A DNA stretch of 64,000 nt from Thioflexithrix psekupsensis. Its GTDB lineage: Bacteria > Pseudomonadota > Gammaproteobacteria > Beggiatoales > Beggiatoaceae. The DNA lies in assembly GCF_002149925.1 (NCBI RefSeq), contig NZ_MSLT01000018.1, positions 1-64,000 on the forward strand, read 5' to 3'. The notes under the pieces are model-generated. The model was not told where the DNA came from, did no database searches, and saw only the letters and a program-made list of their open reading frames with translations. Shown here piece by piece: positions 1 to 9,598 of this stretch. Each line of letters begins with the position of its first letter. Positions within the stretch are counted from its first letter, which is position 1. A program made the position numbers and the translations under genes.

Positions 1-1
1 A

Positions 2-799
2 TTTGGGGGATTTGTCACGGGGCCTGGGGGAATTGCGGCTTGGTTGGCAGGTATTCCGTTATTTATTCATGAACAAAATGCGTTGGCAGGTTTGACCAAT
101 CGTTGGTTGGCGCGGGTGGCGACGCGGGTGATGTCGGCTTTTCCAGAGACTTTTGCTGAAAAATACAATCCAGTTGTCACGGGAAATCCTTTGCGGGCTG
201 AATTTGCGACGTTGCCAGAGGTGACGCGGCCACGCTCGCCTTTTCGTATTCTTGTTGTCGGTGGGAGTTTGGGCGCGTTGGTGTTAAATGAAACGGTGCC
301 AGCAGCTTTGTTGCAACTGCATGAAAAAACAGGCTTATCTTTTGAAGTGTGGCATCAAACGGGCGCGGCACATATTGAGACAATGCAAATGGCTTACGCC
401 AATGCGCCTTTTTCGGCCAAAGTGAGCGCGTTTATCGAAGATATGGCGCAAGCCTACGTATGGGCAGATTTGGCGATTTGTCGCGCAGGTGCTTTAACGA
501 TCAGTGAGTTAGCGCAAGCGGGTTTGCCTGCTCTTTTGATTCCGTTCCCTCATGCGGTCGATGATCATCAAACGCATAATGCGCGCTATTTAAGTCAGCA
601 TGAAGCGGCTATATCAATGTCGCAAACGCAGTTAAGTGTAGAACTTTTAGCCCAACTTTTGGAAGCATTGCTGCAAAATCCACTGCTGTTACAGAAGATG
701 AGTACGACTGCACGTAGTCGTGCAAAGCCTGATGCGTTGGCGCAAGTGGTGGGGATCGTGGAGTCTTTTTTGGTGGCATCGGGAAATGACCTTAAATAA
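2..799 (+). CDS. murG: MurG, UDP-GlcNAc:lipid I N-acetylglucosaminyltransferase (5' partial)
   Basis: The reading frame is already open at base 2 and encodes FGGFVTGPGGIAAWLAGIP, followed by a HEQNALAG stretch; these are the N-domain glycine loop and conserved segment of MurG. About 90 N-terminal residues lie outside the window. The C-terminal half contains the donor-binding region (VVGGSLGA, later CRAGALTISELAQAGLPALLIPFPHAVDDHQ). MurG adds GlcNAc to lipid I to make lipid II on the inner face of the cytoplasmic membrane. The next gene here is a decayed methyltransferase, not murC as in many gammaproteobacterial division clusters. The family assignment is firm; the start is not visible. Confidence 0.96.
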   Translation, partial: FGGFVTGPGGIAAWLAGIPLFIHEQNALAGLTNRWLARVATRVMSAFPETFAEKYNPVVTGNPLRAEFATLPEVTRPRSPFRILVVGGSLGALVLNETVPAALLQLHEKTGLSFEVWHQTGAAHIETMQMAYANAPFSAKVSAFIEDMAQAYVWADLAICRAGALTISELAQAGLPALLIPFPHAVDDHQTHNARYLSQHEAAISMSQTQLSVELLAQLLEALLQNPLLLQKMSTTARSRAKPDALAQVVGIVESFLVASGNDLK

Positions 800-811
800 G
801 ATTTTGAGAAG

Positions 812-933
812 ATGAATAAACTTTTATTAGGCGATACTGCAAATTTTGAAAGATTTAGAATCAGAATCAGTCGATTTAATTTATTTAGACCCGCCCTTTT
901 TCTCGAATCGTAATTATTCTGAAAATCCTAAAA
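812..933 (+). pseudogene. Relic of the N-terminus of a beta-class DNA methyltransferase
   Basis: An ATG at 812, preceded by a GAGAAG ribosome-binding-like sequence, opens MNKLLLGDT, the usual start of N4/N6 DNA methyltransferases. From 840 the homology continues in another frame as QILKDLESESVDLIYLDPPF, then FSNRNYSENPK, which contains the catalytic DPPF motif IV. A one-base gain (or two-base loss) around 836-840 separates the two frames. Recognisable sequence ends at about 933, directly before a dispersed ATTCTGATTCAGA palindrome at 942. Nothing after it resembles the rest of a methyltransferase, so the fragment is non-functional. It is too short to identify the specificity. Confidence 0.72.
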
Positions 934-1045
934 TTCTGTCCATTCTGATTCAGAAGCAGACAAAAATCTCCCTTTTTTCTTTCAAACTGCGTTAAACTGA
1001 ACGCTTTTTTACCGTAAACGAATCAACAATAATTAGGAATTAGTC

Positions 1046-3094
1046 ATGCCACATTACACCACCGAAGCGATTTGTAACCTTGCCTTAGTCGGACAAACAG
1101 GGGCAGGTAAAACCACTTTAGTTGAAAAAATATTACAACAAGCACAAGTGATTAATAATGCAGGAAATATTGCCGCTGGCAATACCGTTTGCGATTTTGA
1201 CCCTCTGGAAAAAACCTATCAACACTCCCTCAATGCCAGCATTGTGAGTTTTGATTACCATGATCGCCACATTAATCTCATCGATACCCCCGGAACGCCT
1301 GATTTGATCGGTCACGCTTTTGGTGTTTTTCCTGCGGTAGAAACGGTGGCCGTCGTGATTAATGCTGCCACAGGCGTGGAAATGCTCACTCGTCGGTTTT
1401 TAAAACGCACCGCTGAACAGAAATTATGCCGCTTAATTATTGTGAATCGCATTGATGCAGAAAATGTGCATTTAGAAGAATTGGTGGCGCAATTACGCGA
1501 TACTTTTGGCGCAGAATGTTTGCCCATTAATTTACCCGCCAATCAAGCCAATCAAGTGGTGGATTGTTTCTTTAATCCTGCGGGAGAATCTGACTTTAGC
1601 AGCGTGGCTCAAGCCCATACGGCAATCATTGATCAAGTCGTTGAAGTGGATGAAGAATTAATGGCTTTATATTTAGAACAAGGCCAAGAATTAACCCCCG
1701 AACAATTACACGCACCTTTTGAAAAAGCCTTGCGTGAAGGGCATTTAATTCCTGTCTGTTTTGTGTCTGCAAAGACGGGGGCTGGAATTCCTGAATTGTT
1801 AGACTTATTGGTGAAGTTAATGCCTAACCCTTTAGAGGGCAATCCCAGACCCTTTTTACGGGGCGAAGGGGCAAGTGCAGAGCCGTTTGCGGTTGTCTCT
1901 GACCCTGATAAACATGTGGTGGCACATGTCTTTAAAGTCAGTGCCGATCCTTATATGGGGAAAATTGGCCTTTTCCGCATTCATCAAGGCACTATCACCA
2001 AAGACAGCCAATTATTCATTGGTGATGCCAGAAAACCTTTTAAAGTCAATCATTTGTTTAAATTGCAAGGCAAACAACAGATCGAGATGGCGCGGGGAAT
2101 TCCCGGTGATATTTGTGCGGTAGCGAAGGTGGATAATTTATTTTTTGATGCGGTTCTGCACGATTCGCACGAAGAAGACTATTTACACTTAATGCCACAA
2201 ACTTTACCGCGGCCGATGTACGGTTTAGCGGTGACACCAAAACGTCAAGGCGATGAACAGAAAGTCAGTCAAACTTTACAGCGTTTGGTAGAAGAAGACC
2301 CTTGTTTACGTTTAGAACACCATGTGGCTCTGAATGAAACTGTATTATTTGGTATGGGTGACTTACATTTGCGTTTACTATTAGAGCGGATGCAACAACA
2401 GTACAACATTGAAGTTAATACAAGTATTCCAAAAATTCCCTATCGAGAAACCATCAGCCAAGCCGCTGAAGGACACCATCGCCATAAAAAACAAACCGGC
2501 GGCGCAGGACAATTTGGTGAGGTTTTTTTGCGTATAGAGCCTTTGGAACGTGGGCAAGGCTTTGAATTTGTTGATGCCATTACTGGCGGTGCAATTCCCG
2601 GGCAATTTGTCCCAGCGGTAGAAAAAGGCGTTCAACAAGTGATGGACTCAGGTGCAATTGCAGGTTACGCCATGCAGGATATTCGCGTCACAGTGTATGA
2701 TGGAAAATATCATCCTGTGGATTCTAAAGAAATTGCCTTTGTTTCTGCGGGTAAAAAAGCATTTTTAGCAGCTATTTTGCAAGCAAAACCTTTGATTTTA
2801 GAGCCGATTGTGACTTTAGAGGTGAATGTGCCACAAAGTGCGATGGGGTCGATTACAGGCGATTTAGCCACCAAACGCGGGCGAATTTTGGGCAGCGAAA
2901 TGCAAGGCGAAGACACGATGATTGTCCGTGCCGAAGTGCCATTAAGCGAATTAAGCCATTATTCCACCGAATTAAAATCAGTCACCGGCGGCCACGGCCA
3001 CTACAGTATGGAATTAAGCCACTACGAACCTGTTCCCCATAATGTACAACAACAACTGATGTCCGCTTATAAACCAGTCGATCATGAAGAATAA
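1046..3094 (+). CDS. Elongation factor G-like GTPase (EF-G paralogue)
   Basis: This 682-residue translational GTPase has the EF-G layout: G domain with G1 GQTGAGKT (residues 16-23), G3 DTPG (80-83), a G4-like NRID (134-137) and G5 SAK, then domains II to V. The domain IV region contains HKKQTGGAGQFGEV and the C-terminal domain SVTGGHGHYSMELSHYEPVP. Canonical EF-G has NKxD at G4, so the Arg in NRID is a mild deviation seen in EF-G-like paralogues. It stands alone, away from rpsL-rpsG-tuf, which argues against it being the main FusA. Its role in translocation, recycling or stress is not known from the sequence. A strong terminator follows it. Confidence 0.85.
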   Translation: MPHYTTEAICNLALVGQTGAGKTTLVEKILQQAQVINNAGNIAAGNTVCDFDPLEKTYQHSLNASIVSFDYHDRHINLIDTPGTPDLIGHAFGVFPAVETVAVVINAATGVEMLTRRFLKRTAEQKLCRLIIVNRIDAENVHLEELVAQLRDTFGAECLPINLPANQANQVVDCFFNPAGESDFSSVAQAHTAIIDQVVEVDEELMALYLEQGQELTPEQLHAPFEKALREGHLIPVCFVSAKTGAGIPELLDLLVKLMPNPLEGNPRPFLRGEGASAEPFAVVSDPDKHVVAHVFKVSADPYMGKIGLFRIHQGTITKDSQLFIGDARKPFKVNHLFKLQGKQQIEMARGIPGDICAVAKVDNLFFDAVLHDSHEEDYLHLMPQTLPRPMYGLAVTPKRQGDEQKVSQTLQRLVEEDPCLRLEHHVALNETVLFGMGDLHLRLLLERMQQQYNIEVNTSIPKIPYRETISQAAEGHHRHKKQTGGAGQFGEVFLRIEPLERGQGFEFVDAITGGAIPGQFVPAVEKGVQQVMDSGAIAGYAMQDIRVTVYDGKYHPVDSKEIAFVSAGKKAFLAAILQAKPLILEPIVTLEVNVPQSAMGSITGDLATKRGRILGSEMQGEDTMIVRAEVPLSELSHYSTELKSVTGGHGHYSMELSHYEPVPHNVQQQLMSAYKPVDHEE

Positions 3095-3147
3095 GCCCCG
3101 TCCTGCCCGCTCTCGCCGCCGTTGGTGAGGGCAAAGCGGTTAAAAAC

Positions 3148-3185
3148 AAAGAGAGAGAAGTCAAAAATAAGACTTCTCTCTCTTT
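3148..3185. terminator. Bidirectional intrinsic terminator
   Basis: A perfect 15-bp inverted repeat (3148-3162 with 3171-3185, 8-nt loop) has A-rich sequence on one side and a T-rich tail (TCTTTTCTTTTT) on the other. It lies between two converging genes, the EF-G-like gene and the exported protein, and can terminate both. Confidence 0.85.
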
Positions 3186-3211
3186 TCTTTTTCCTCACCC
3201 GCCAAACCTAA

Positions 3212-6205
3212 TTACATGTCAGACGGATAATCACCGCTCTCACTTCGGTCATCGCCGTCGTCAGACGTATTAGAATGCGGCGGGACGTAGGGACGCTCAG
3301 GGTCATCATCATATCCACTGCTGTCATCGCCCGTTTCCATGCCAGTATCCACAACCGGCGGTGGTGTAGGCACGACAGGCGCAGGCGGCGGCTCAACAAC
3401 CGGTGGGGGTTCATCAACAACGGGCGGCGGCTCAACAGCAGGTGGCGGCTCAACAACCGGTGGGGGTTCATCAACAACGGGTGGCGGCTCAACCGGCGCA
3501 GGCACCGGAACGATAGGCAATTGTCCTGTGTTCGGTGGACTTACCACCACGACAGGAGCTTCTGGCATTGGCGCAGACACTTCTGGAATAATCGCCAATG
3601 TTCCCCCTTTGTCATCGGCGGCCTTTTGTTCTTCCGTCAAGAAAGGCACAGGTTCTATTTTTTCCACGTTTAACACCAAACGCGCATGGCTGGCATAAAA
3701 GTGTTTACGTCCATTACCAACGCCTTGGCCACTGATGACAAAAGAAACTGTTTTACCTAACAGGGCTTCATTGGCTAATTCGCGCAATGGGCCAGTGACT
3801 TCCAATTGTAAGCTGTCACCGGGCTTCCACTGTTCATCTTGTTGATACAAATGGTAACTGACGGTTAAATCCCGTGCGGTGGGTAAAGCCGCTTCGCTGT
3901 AAGTGGCGGGACGGGTTGAACGTTCTGCTTGAATTTTCAGGGATAACTTAGTCCATTCCGTATCCAATTCATTGGTCAGAATAATATAAGCCGACTCCAC
4001 ATAATGCCCTTTAGGCACTTCGATGTCATAAAAACGCATCGCCAACGCATCGCCGCGATCTCCACCAACCCAAGCCACATCTTGTGCATTAAAATCTTTG
4101 TCCCACACTCCGTTGACCACATTGATCACATCGGTAGAAATGGGTTTGGCTTCTTCATCTTTTTCGGCTTCGGTGTTGGGATCGTCGCCAACGACGATCA
4201 ACTCTTCTTCATCAACAATCACTTCTTCGCCAGCTAAATCAGTGGGTTCATCGGATTCAGTAGGCGTTTCTTCTTCGGGCGCGTAAGGAGGAGGATTGTC
4301 CAAACCCGCATGACAAACCCACGCAACCCCTTCAATATCGTAATATTTTGGAGTCGTAATGCGAATATCTTCTAAAATTTGGCAGGTTTTCGCATCCAGA
4401 GTGTGAATGGATAAATCGGTGCGCTTGTGATAAGTAAACAGTAAAACATCACGATCCTCTGGTAAGCCATAAGCCACCCGCACACTGTCAGGTAAGGCTT
4501 CTAAAGCCTCAATTTGTCCATCCAACAAGCAACGTTGGCTTAAATTCTCTCCGTCATAAGCCCACAAACTTTTTTGTGCGATGGCATAAACAGTATCACC
4601 GCGTTCATTCCATGCGATGTCTTCTACAGGAATACTACTGGCAGCCACCAATTGCGCTACACCATTGTCTGTACTAATGGTGATCAAACCATAATTTTCC
4701 GCCCAACCCCACAATGTGCCTTCTGTGTCAAAACTGATCGCAGACACTTCAACACCGCATATAGGTTTATTATCTGCCATAAAGCAAATATGACCCACAG
4801 GCGTTAATTTGCCATTATTTTTATTAATTTGGTATAAATAACCGTTCGGAAAACCAAACGCATCATTGCCAGAACTACCAAACAAACGTTGTCCTTCTCG
4901 ATCAATGGCTAAACCTTCAATATCATGAATTTCATACACAGGACCGAGTGGAGAAATTGCCCAATTCTGATTGGGATCGATGGTGAATAAATGGCTGTCA
5001 TTCAAACCTTGATCGTGAACCCCATAAATTAAGCAATTCGCCGGCGGCGGTGGCGTATAATTACATTGTTCGCTGAGTTGTTCTGCCGTCCAGTAGAGAG
5101 ATTTGTTAATGGCATAAGCGGCAGGCTGTCCGTCGTCAAAACGAGGCAAGGCTTCACCGTGTTCATTGTAAACGCTTAATCCGTAATGATTTTCCACGAA
5201 AAATTCGGGAGTTGGCTCGTTTAATTGTGCTTCGTCAATCCCCGGCCACCAAGCGACTAAAGCCAATTCCAAATAACCACTGTCGTCTGTGGTAATAATT
5301 TGGCTGGCTGCCTCATCCAGCGTAACATTATCACTGCCCACACAAGGCTGTTCTGTGGGACAAATGGATAAAGGCGCGTCAGGTTGTGCGACATACCAAC
5401 CAGCGGTTAATTTGGCTTGTAAAGGACGAGGAACATTGCCACTTTCTTCGGCGGAGAGTTGTAGCCAAGCGCGTAAGGTGATCCATTGAGGTGCAGCCCA
5501 GTTGTCGATCACTTTGTTTTCGTACAAGTCACAAATCGGGGCATTGGGTGCTTGACTTTTTTCGCCCGTAACAGAGAAAAAACCACCTTGCCAATGAGTC
5601 GCCCACACTGGAATTGTGGGGTCTATTTCTTCTTCGGTGAGTTCTTCGTCTTCTGCGTTTTCTTCTTCAGATTCTTCTTCAGACTCGTCAAGTTCCTCTT
5701 CTTCCACAGAAGGATCAACTTCGGCAAAGGCTTCTTCACTGACGATGGCAATATCTTCTTCTACAAAAGCCTCTTCACTCACCACAGGTTCAATAGCGGA
5801 ATCTTCGGAGGACTCCTCTGCTGCCGCGTCTTCCTGATCATTCTCAGAATCAGAAGGGGATTCTTCATCAATATCAGTCGTTACTTCCGTGTCAGAATCA
5901 GCGGCCGGAATCTCTGGCGCGGGTTCAGGTTCTGGCGCGGGTTCAGGTTCAGATTCAGGTTCTGGCTCTGGTTCAGGCTCTGGCGCGGGTTCAGGTTCTG
6001 GTTCAGGCGCAGGTTCAGGCTCTGGTGTGACCTCGACGTAAGGGGATTCACTGACCACAGGCGGCGGAACTTCCACGTAAGGCGATTCACTGACCACAGG
6101 AGCGGGCGCGGCATCTTCTGTCTCTTGTGCGACAGAGAGGCTTCCCGCGCTCAACATCCCCGCTGCCATCACGATAGCCAGAGAGTAATATTTATATTCA
6201 CTCAT
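3212..6205 (-). CDS. Large exported acidic/proline-rich protein with propeller-like core, function unknown
   Basis: The protein has 997 residues from the ATG at 6205, chosen because AGGAG lies upstream and a signal peptide follows at once (MSEYKYYSLAIVMAAGMLSAGSLSVAQE). The open frame extends upstream to 6373 without signal-like sequence. After the signal comes a Pro-Glu repeat region, then a very acidic Glu/Ser/Asp region, then a folded domain with repeated strands and WD/DTEG-like turns that resembles a beta-propeller, then a beta-rich domain (VINVVNGVWDKDFNAQDVAW onward). A second Pro-rich repeat tail (PPPVVEPPP) ends in SESGDYPSDM. There is no LPXTG motif, no anchor helix and no recognisable catalytic motif. 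It is probably periplasmic or surface-exposed. I cannot assign a function. Confidence 0.75.
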   Translation of the reverse strand: MSEYKYYSLAIVMAAGMLSAGSLSVAQETEDAAPAPVVSESPYVEVPPPVVSESPYVEVTPEPEPAPEPEPEPAPEPEPEPEPESEPEPAPEPEPAPEIPAADSDTEVTTDIDEESPSDSENDQEDAAAEESSEDSAIEPVVSEEAFVEEDIAIVSEEAFAEVDPSVEEEELDESEEESEEENAEDEELTEEEIDPTIPVWATHWQGGFFSVTGEKSQAPNAPICDLYENKVIDNWAAPQWITLRAWLQLSAEESGNVPRPLQAKLTAGWYVAQPDAPLSICPTEQPCVGSDNVTLDEAASQIITTDDSGYLELALVAWWPGIDEAQLNEPTPEFFVENHYGLSVYNEHGEALPRFDDGQPAAYAINKSLYWTAEQLSEQCNYTPPPPANCLIYGVHDQGLNDSHLFTIDPNQNWAISPLGPVYEIHDIEGLAIDREGQRLFGSSGNDAFGFPNGYLYQINKNNGKLTPVGHICFMADNKPICGVEVSAISFDTEGTLWGWAENYGLITISTDNGVAQLVAASSIPVEDIAWNERGDTVYAIAQKSLWAYDGENLSQRCLLDGQIEALEALPDSVRVAYGLPEDRDVLLFTYHKRTDLSIHTLDAKTCQILEDIRITTPKYYDIEGVAWVCHAGLDNPPPYAPEEETPTESDEPTDLAGEEVIVDEEELIVVGDDPNTEAEKDEEAKPISTDVINVVNGVWDKDFNAQDVAWVGGDRGDALAMRFYDIEVPKGHYVESAYIILTNELDTEWTKLSLKIQAERSTRPATYSEAALPTARDLTVSYHLYQQDEQWKPGDSLQLEVTGPLRELANEALLGKTVSFVISGQGVGNGRKHFYASHARLVLNVEKIEPVPFLTEEQKAADDKGGTLAIIPEVSAPMPEAPVVVVSPPNTGQLPIVPVPAPVEPPPVVDEPPPVVEPPPAVEPPPVVDEPPPVVEPPPAPVVPTPPPVVDTGMETGDDSSGYDDDPERPYVPPHSNTSDDGDDRSESGDYPSDM
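3387..3500. repeat. 57-bp tandem repeat inside the exported-protein gene
   Basis: The sequence starting GGCGGCTCAACAACCGG at 3387 recurs at 3444 with the same following bases. The 57-bp unit encodes 19 residues of the proline-rich tail. Repeats of this kind expand and contract by slippage, which would change the tail length in frame. Confidence 0.8.
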
Positions 6206-6812
6206 TTTAATGAGACTCCTAAAAAGTTCTCTCAAGCGATACCGCCCAATTGGTCGCGGTAGATTGCGGTGTGTGTCGTCGCACATCGCTGAGATGATTC
6301 GGAAAATTGTTGGACTGTGATTGTATCTGTTATTTTTATGGGGAATAATGATTTGCCTAATTCTAAAAATCATGCAAAATTAATTCCAAAATTCCAGTAA
6401 CAATCCAACGCACTTTAAATTAAAATTCTAATGATCTATGTGCTAAACGGGTAATAAAATCATGATGCGGCTTTTTATTTTTATTGAGGTTGCCATTCTG
6501 TTCGTCTGCTTTTTTTGGCTTTCTACAGTCACTGAACTAATTATACATTAAAATCCTACGCTTTTATCTTAACAATGCAGCCTTTTGTCCGTTGAATTCC
6601 ACCGATAAGCTGTCAACTTGCTTTTGTAAGATTTAACGCTTCAATTTGGCACAAATTCAGTGCATTGCAGAAGATGTATTGTGACTTTATGATCCTATTT
6701 TTTTTTCGTAATTCGTTGTAAATGAAAGCCAGATATTTCATAGAAGGCGCGGTTTTGTTATATTGGCCGGCCTTTTTTCTTTCTTTATTCCATTTCACAA
6801 AAGGCACTTTGA
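6206..6812. other. Intergenic region between divergent genes
   Basis: This AT-rich stretch of about 600 bases separates the exported-protein gene from the prolyl-tRNA synthetase gene. It must carry both promoters. Near the synthetase end a GGCCGGCC palindrome is followed by a run of T (about 6767-6782). I see no gene, riboswitch or tRNA in it. Confidence 0.5.
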
Positions 6813-8525
6813 ATGCGTACTTCTCGTTTACTTCTCGCTACGGTAAAAGAAACGCCCACCGATGCGGAAATTATTAGTCATCAACTCATGTTACGGGCAG
6901 GCATGATTCGCAAATTGGCTGCAGGTTTATATACGTGGTTGCCGTTGGGTTTGCGGGTGTTGCGTAAAGTAGAACACATTGTGCGCGAGGAAATGAACCG
7001 CGCCGGCGCACAAGAAGTTCTGATGCCCGCGGTACAACCCGCCGAATTATGGCAAGAATCAGGACGTTGGGAACATTATGGCCCTGAATTGCTACGGTTA
7101 AGTGACCGTCATCAACGTGAATTTTGTTTTGGCCCGACGCATGAAGAAATTATTACTGATTTAATTCGTCGAGAAATTAGAAGTTATCGCCAATTGCCCG
7201 CTAATTTTTATCAAATTCAAACTAAATTCCGTGATGAAATTCGTCCGCGTTTTGGCATTATGCGGGCGCGGGAATTTTTGATGAAAGATGCTTATTCATT
7301 TCATATTAATGCGGCTTCTTTACAAGAGACTTATGATGAAATGTACGAGACGTATAGCCGTATTTTTCGCCGTTTAGGGTTAAAATTCAGAGCGGTCTTA
7401 GCCGATACGGGCAGTATTGGTGGCAACAGTTCTCACGAATTTCACGTATTAGCCGATTCGGGAGAAGATGCGATTGCGTATAGCGACAGTAGCGACTACG
7501 CGGCCAATGTGGAATTAGCTCCGACGCTGCCCAATCCTTCCCCACGCGCTAAAGCACAATCGCCCAGTCTCGCCATTGTCAATACGCCCAACCAGCATAC
7601 AATTGAGGAAGTCAGTCAGTTTTTAAATGTGAAACCTACTCAATGTTTAAAAACATTGGTGGTAGAAGGCACAAATGGTTTAGTCGCTTTAATCGTGCGC
7701 GGCGATCATACTTTAAACGCAATTAAAGCCGCTAAATTACCCGATATTCAAGCTCCATTACAAATGGCCAGCCCTGAAAAAATTAAGGCTGAAATAGGTT
7801 GTGACATTGGGTCTTTGGGGCCTTTGGGATTAAGAATTCCTATGGTGGTGGATTATGCGGCGGCGCATGTGGTTGATTTCGTGTGCGGTGCCAATAAGAA
7901 TGGACAACATTTGGTCGGTGTCAATTGGGGGGTAGATTTGCCTGAACCTAAAACGGCCGATTTGCGCAATATTGAAGTGGGCGATCCCAGTCCCGACGGC
8001 AAAGGGATGATTCAGATCGCCCGCGGAATTGAAGTCGGGCATATTTTCCAATTGGGACAGAAGTATAGCCAAGCCATGCAGGCTACAGTATTAGACGAAA
8101 ACAGCCAAAGTGTGATTTTACAAATGGGTTGTTACGGTATTGGTGTGTCTCGAATTGTCGCGGCCGCCATTGAACAAAATCACGATGATAAAGGTATTTT
8201 ATGGCCGCAAAATATTGCGCCATTTAGTGTGGTTTTATTGCCGATGAATATGCACAAATCGGATCGTTTACCCGAAGTCACCACACAATTGTATGAATCT
8301 TTATTAGCCGCGGGAATTGATGTGTTATTTGATGATCGCAAAGAGCGGCCGGGCGTTATGTTTGCTGATATGGAATTAATTGGCATTCCGCATCGCATTG
8401 TTTTGGGAGATCGCAGTTTAGATAAGGGCGTGGTGGAATATAAACACCGTCGTGATTCAGAAACGCAGGAAATTCCTTTGTCTGAAGTGGTCGCTTTTCT
8501 TAAACAAAGATTACAAAGTGAGTAA
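6813..8525 (+). CDS. proS: Prolyl-tRNA synthetase
   Basis: This full-length 570-residue class II synthetase is of the bacterial long form. It charges tRNA-Pro and, through its inserted editing domain, removes misactivated alanine. Class II signatures are visible: motif 2 ([26 protein letters not shown]), [11 protein letters not shown], and the C-terminal motif 3 and anticodon-binding regions ([29 protein letters not shown]-like). The editing domain lies between about residues 230 and 400. The start is the ATG at 6813, with a weak AAAGG upstream. tsaD follows after one base, so the two tRNA-related genes are probably co-transcribed. Confidence 0.97.
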   Translation: MRTSRLLLATVKETPTDAEIISHQLMLRAGMIRKLAAGLYTWLPLGLRVLRKVEHIVREEMNRAGAQEVLMPAVQPAELWQESGRWEHYGPELLRLSDRHQREFCFGPTHEEIITDLIRREIRSYRQLPANFYQIQTKFRDEIRPRFGIMRAREFLMKDAYSFHINAASLQETYDEMYETYSRIFRRLGLKFRAVLADTGSIGGNSSHEFHVLADSGEDAIAYSDSSDYAANVELAPTLPNPSPRAKAQSPSLAIVNTPNQHTIEEVSQFLNVKPTQCLKTLVVEGTNGLVALIVRGDHTLNAIKAAKLPDIQAPLQMASPEKIKAEIGCDIGSLGPLGLRIPMVVDYAAAHVVDFVCGANKNGQHLVGVNWGVDLPEPKTADLRNIEVGDPSPDGKGMIQIARGIEVGHIFQLGQKYSQAMQATVLDENSQSVILQMGCYGIGVSRIVAAAIEQNHDDKGILWPQNIAPFSVVLLPMNMHKSDRLPEVTTQLYESLLAAGIDVLFDDRKERPGVMFADMELIGIPHRIVLGDRSLDKGVVEYKHRRDSETQEIPLSEVVAFLKQRLQSE

Positions 8526-8526
8526 A

Positions 8527-9543
8527 ATGATGCGTGTATTGGGCATTGAAACCTCTTGTGATGAAACGGGAGTGGCTGTTTACGATGGCGAACGGGGTTT
8601 ATTAGCTCATGCTTTGTTTAGTCAAGTGGAACTGCACGCACCTTATGGCGGAGTCGTTCCGGAGTTGGCTTCACGGGATCATGTGCGACGTTTGTTGCCG
8701 TTGATCAGTCAAGTGTTGGCCGATGCCCAATTGCGTAAACAAGACATTGATGCGGTTGCTTATACGGCAGGCCCCGGATTGATTGGGGCTTTGTTGGTGG
8801 GTGCGGCGGTGGGCAGAAGTTTGGCTTGGGCGTGGCAAAAGCCTGCCGTTTCTGTACACCACATGGAAGGGCATTTGTTGGCGGTGATGTTGGAAACGCA
8901 TGCGCCTTCATTTCCTTTTCTCGCCTTATTGGTTTCTGGCGGACATTCGCAATTGGTGCGCGTCGATGGCTTGGGACAGTATGAAATTTTGGGCGATTCG
9001 ATTGATGACGCGGCCGGAGAAGCCTTTGATAAAACGGCTAAATTATTGGGTTTAGGTTATCCCGGTGGTCCTGTGTTGGCGCGTTTGGCTGAACAGGGAC
9101 AGGCTGGCCGTTTTCATTTTCCGCGGCCGATGACGCAACGGCCGGGTTTGGATTTTAGTTTTAGCGGTTTGAAAACCTTTGTCATGAATACGTGGCAAGC
9201 CCAAGTTGATCCCGATGAACAAACTCGTGCGGATATTGCGTTGGCTTTTGAAGAGGCGATTATTGACACGATGGCGATCAAGTGTCAGCGGGCTTTGCAG
9301 CAAACGGGTTTAACGCAATTGGTGATCGCGGGTGGAGTCGGTGCGAATCGTCGTTTACGTGCCGTTTTAACCACATTAGGCACGACATTAGGCGTACAGG
9401 TTTTTTATCCGCGTCCGCTGTTTTGTACGGATAATGGGGCCATGATTGCGTATGCGGGTTATTTGCGTTTGCTGGCCGGGGATAGACAAGATTTGGCTTT
9501 TTATGCGCGTCCGCGTTGGCCGATTGCGGAGGGAGTGGTTTGA
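8527..9543 (+). CDS. tsaD: tRNA N6-threonylcarbamoyladenosine synthase subunit TsaD
   Basis: TsaD transfers the threonylcarbamoyl group to A37 of ANN-decoding tRNAs together with TsaB and TsaE. The protein begins [20 protein letters not shown], the ASKHA nucleotide-binding start of the family, and contains the metal-binding HMEGH and the [18 protein letters not shown] and [10 protein letters not shown] motifs. The length of 338 residues is normal. The ATG at 8527 is one base after the proS stop codon and was preferred over an upstream in-frame start at 8452, which would lie inside proS and lacks family homology. Translation is probably coupled to proS. Confidence 0.97.
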   Translation: MMRVLGIETSCDETGVAVYDGERGLLAHALFSQVELHAPYGGVVPELASRDHVRRLLPLISQVLADAQLRKQDIDAVAYTAGPGLIGALLVGAAVGRSLAWAWQKPAVSVHHMEGHLLAVMLETHAPSFPFLALLVSGGHSQLVRVDGLGQYEILGDSIDDAAGEAFDKTAKLLGLGYPGGPVLARLAEQGQAGRFHFPRPMTQRPGLDFSFSGLKTFVMNTWQAQVDPDEQTRADIALAFEEAIIDTMAIKCQRALQQTGLTQLVIAGGVGANRRLRAVLTTLGTTLGVQVFYPRPLFCTDNGAMIAYAGYLRLLAGDRQDLAFYARPRWPIAEGVV

Positions 9544-9559
9544 ATCGGCATAAAATTTT

Positions 9560-9573
9560 TTGTCAGAATCAGA
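9560..9573. repeat. 14-bp direct repeat, left copy, bounding the defence cluster
   Basis: TTGTCAGAATCAGA occurs here and again, identically and in the same orientation, at 15491-15504. The two copies bracket the restriction-modification, toxin-antitoxin and ROCO-TIR genes. The motif belongs to a dispersed family (reverse complement close to AATTCTGATTCAGAC) that also occurs at 942, 34164 and 39424. Confidence 0.6.
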
Positions 9574-9598
9574 TAACCCATTAACTTGAGTCACTTCT

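Noticed and set aside
5486-6262. A 258-codon plus-strand frame opposite the exported protein gene
   Set aside because: It is the mirror of the Glu/Pro-rich repeats, giving an Arg/Phe-rich sequence without a family; the minus-strand gene has a signal peptide and folded domains.
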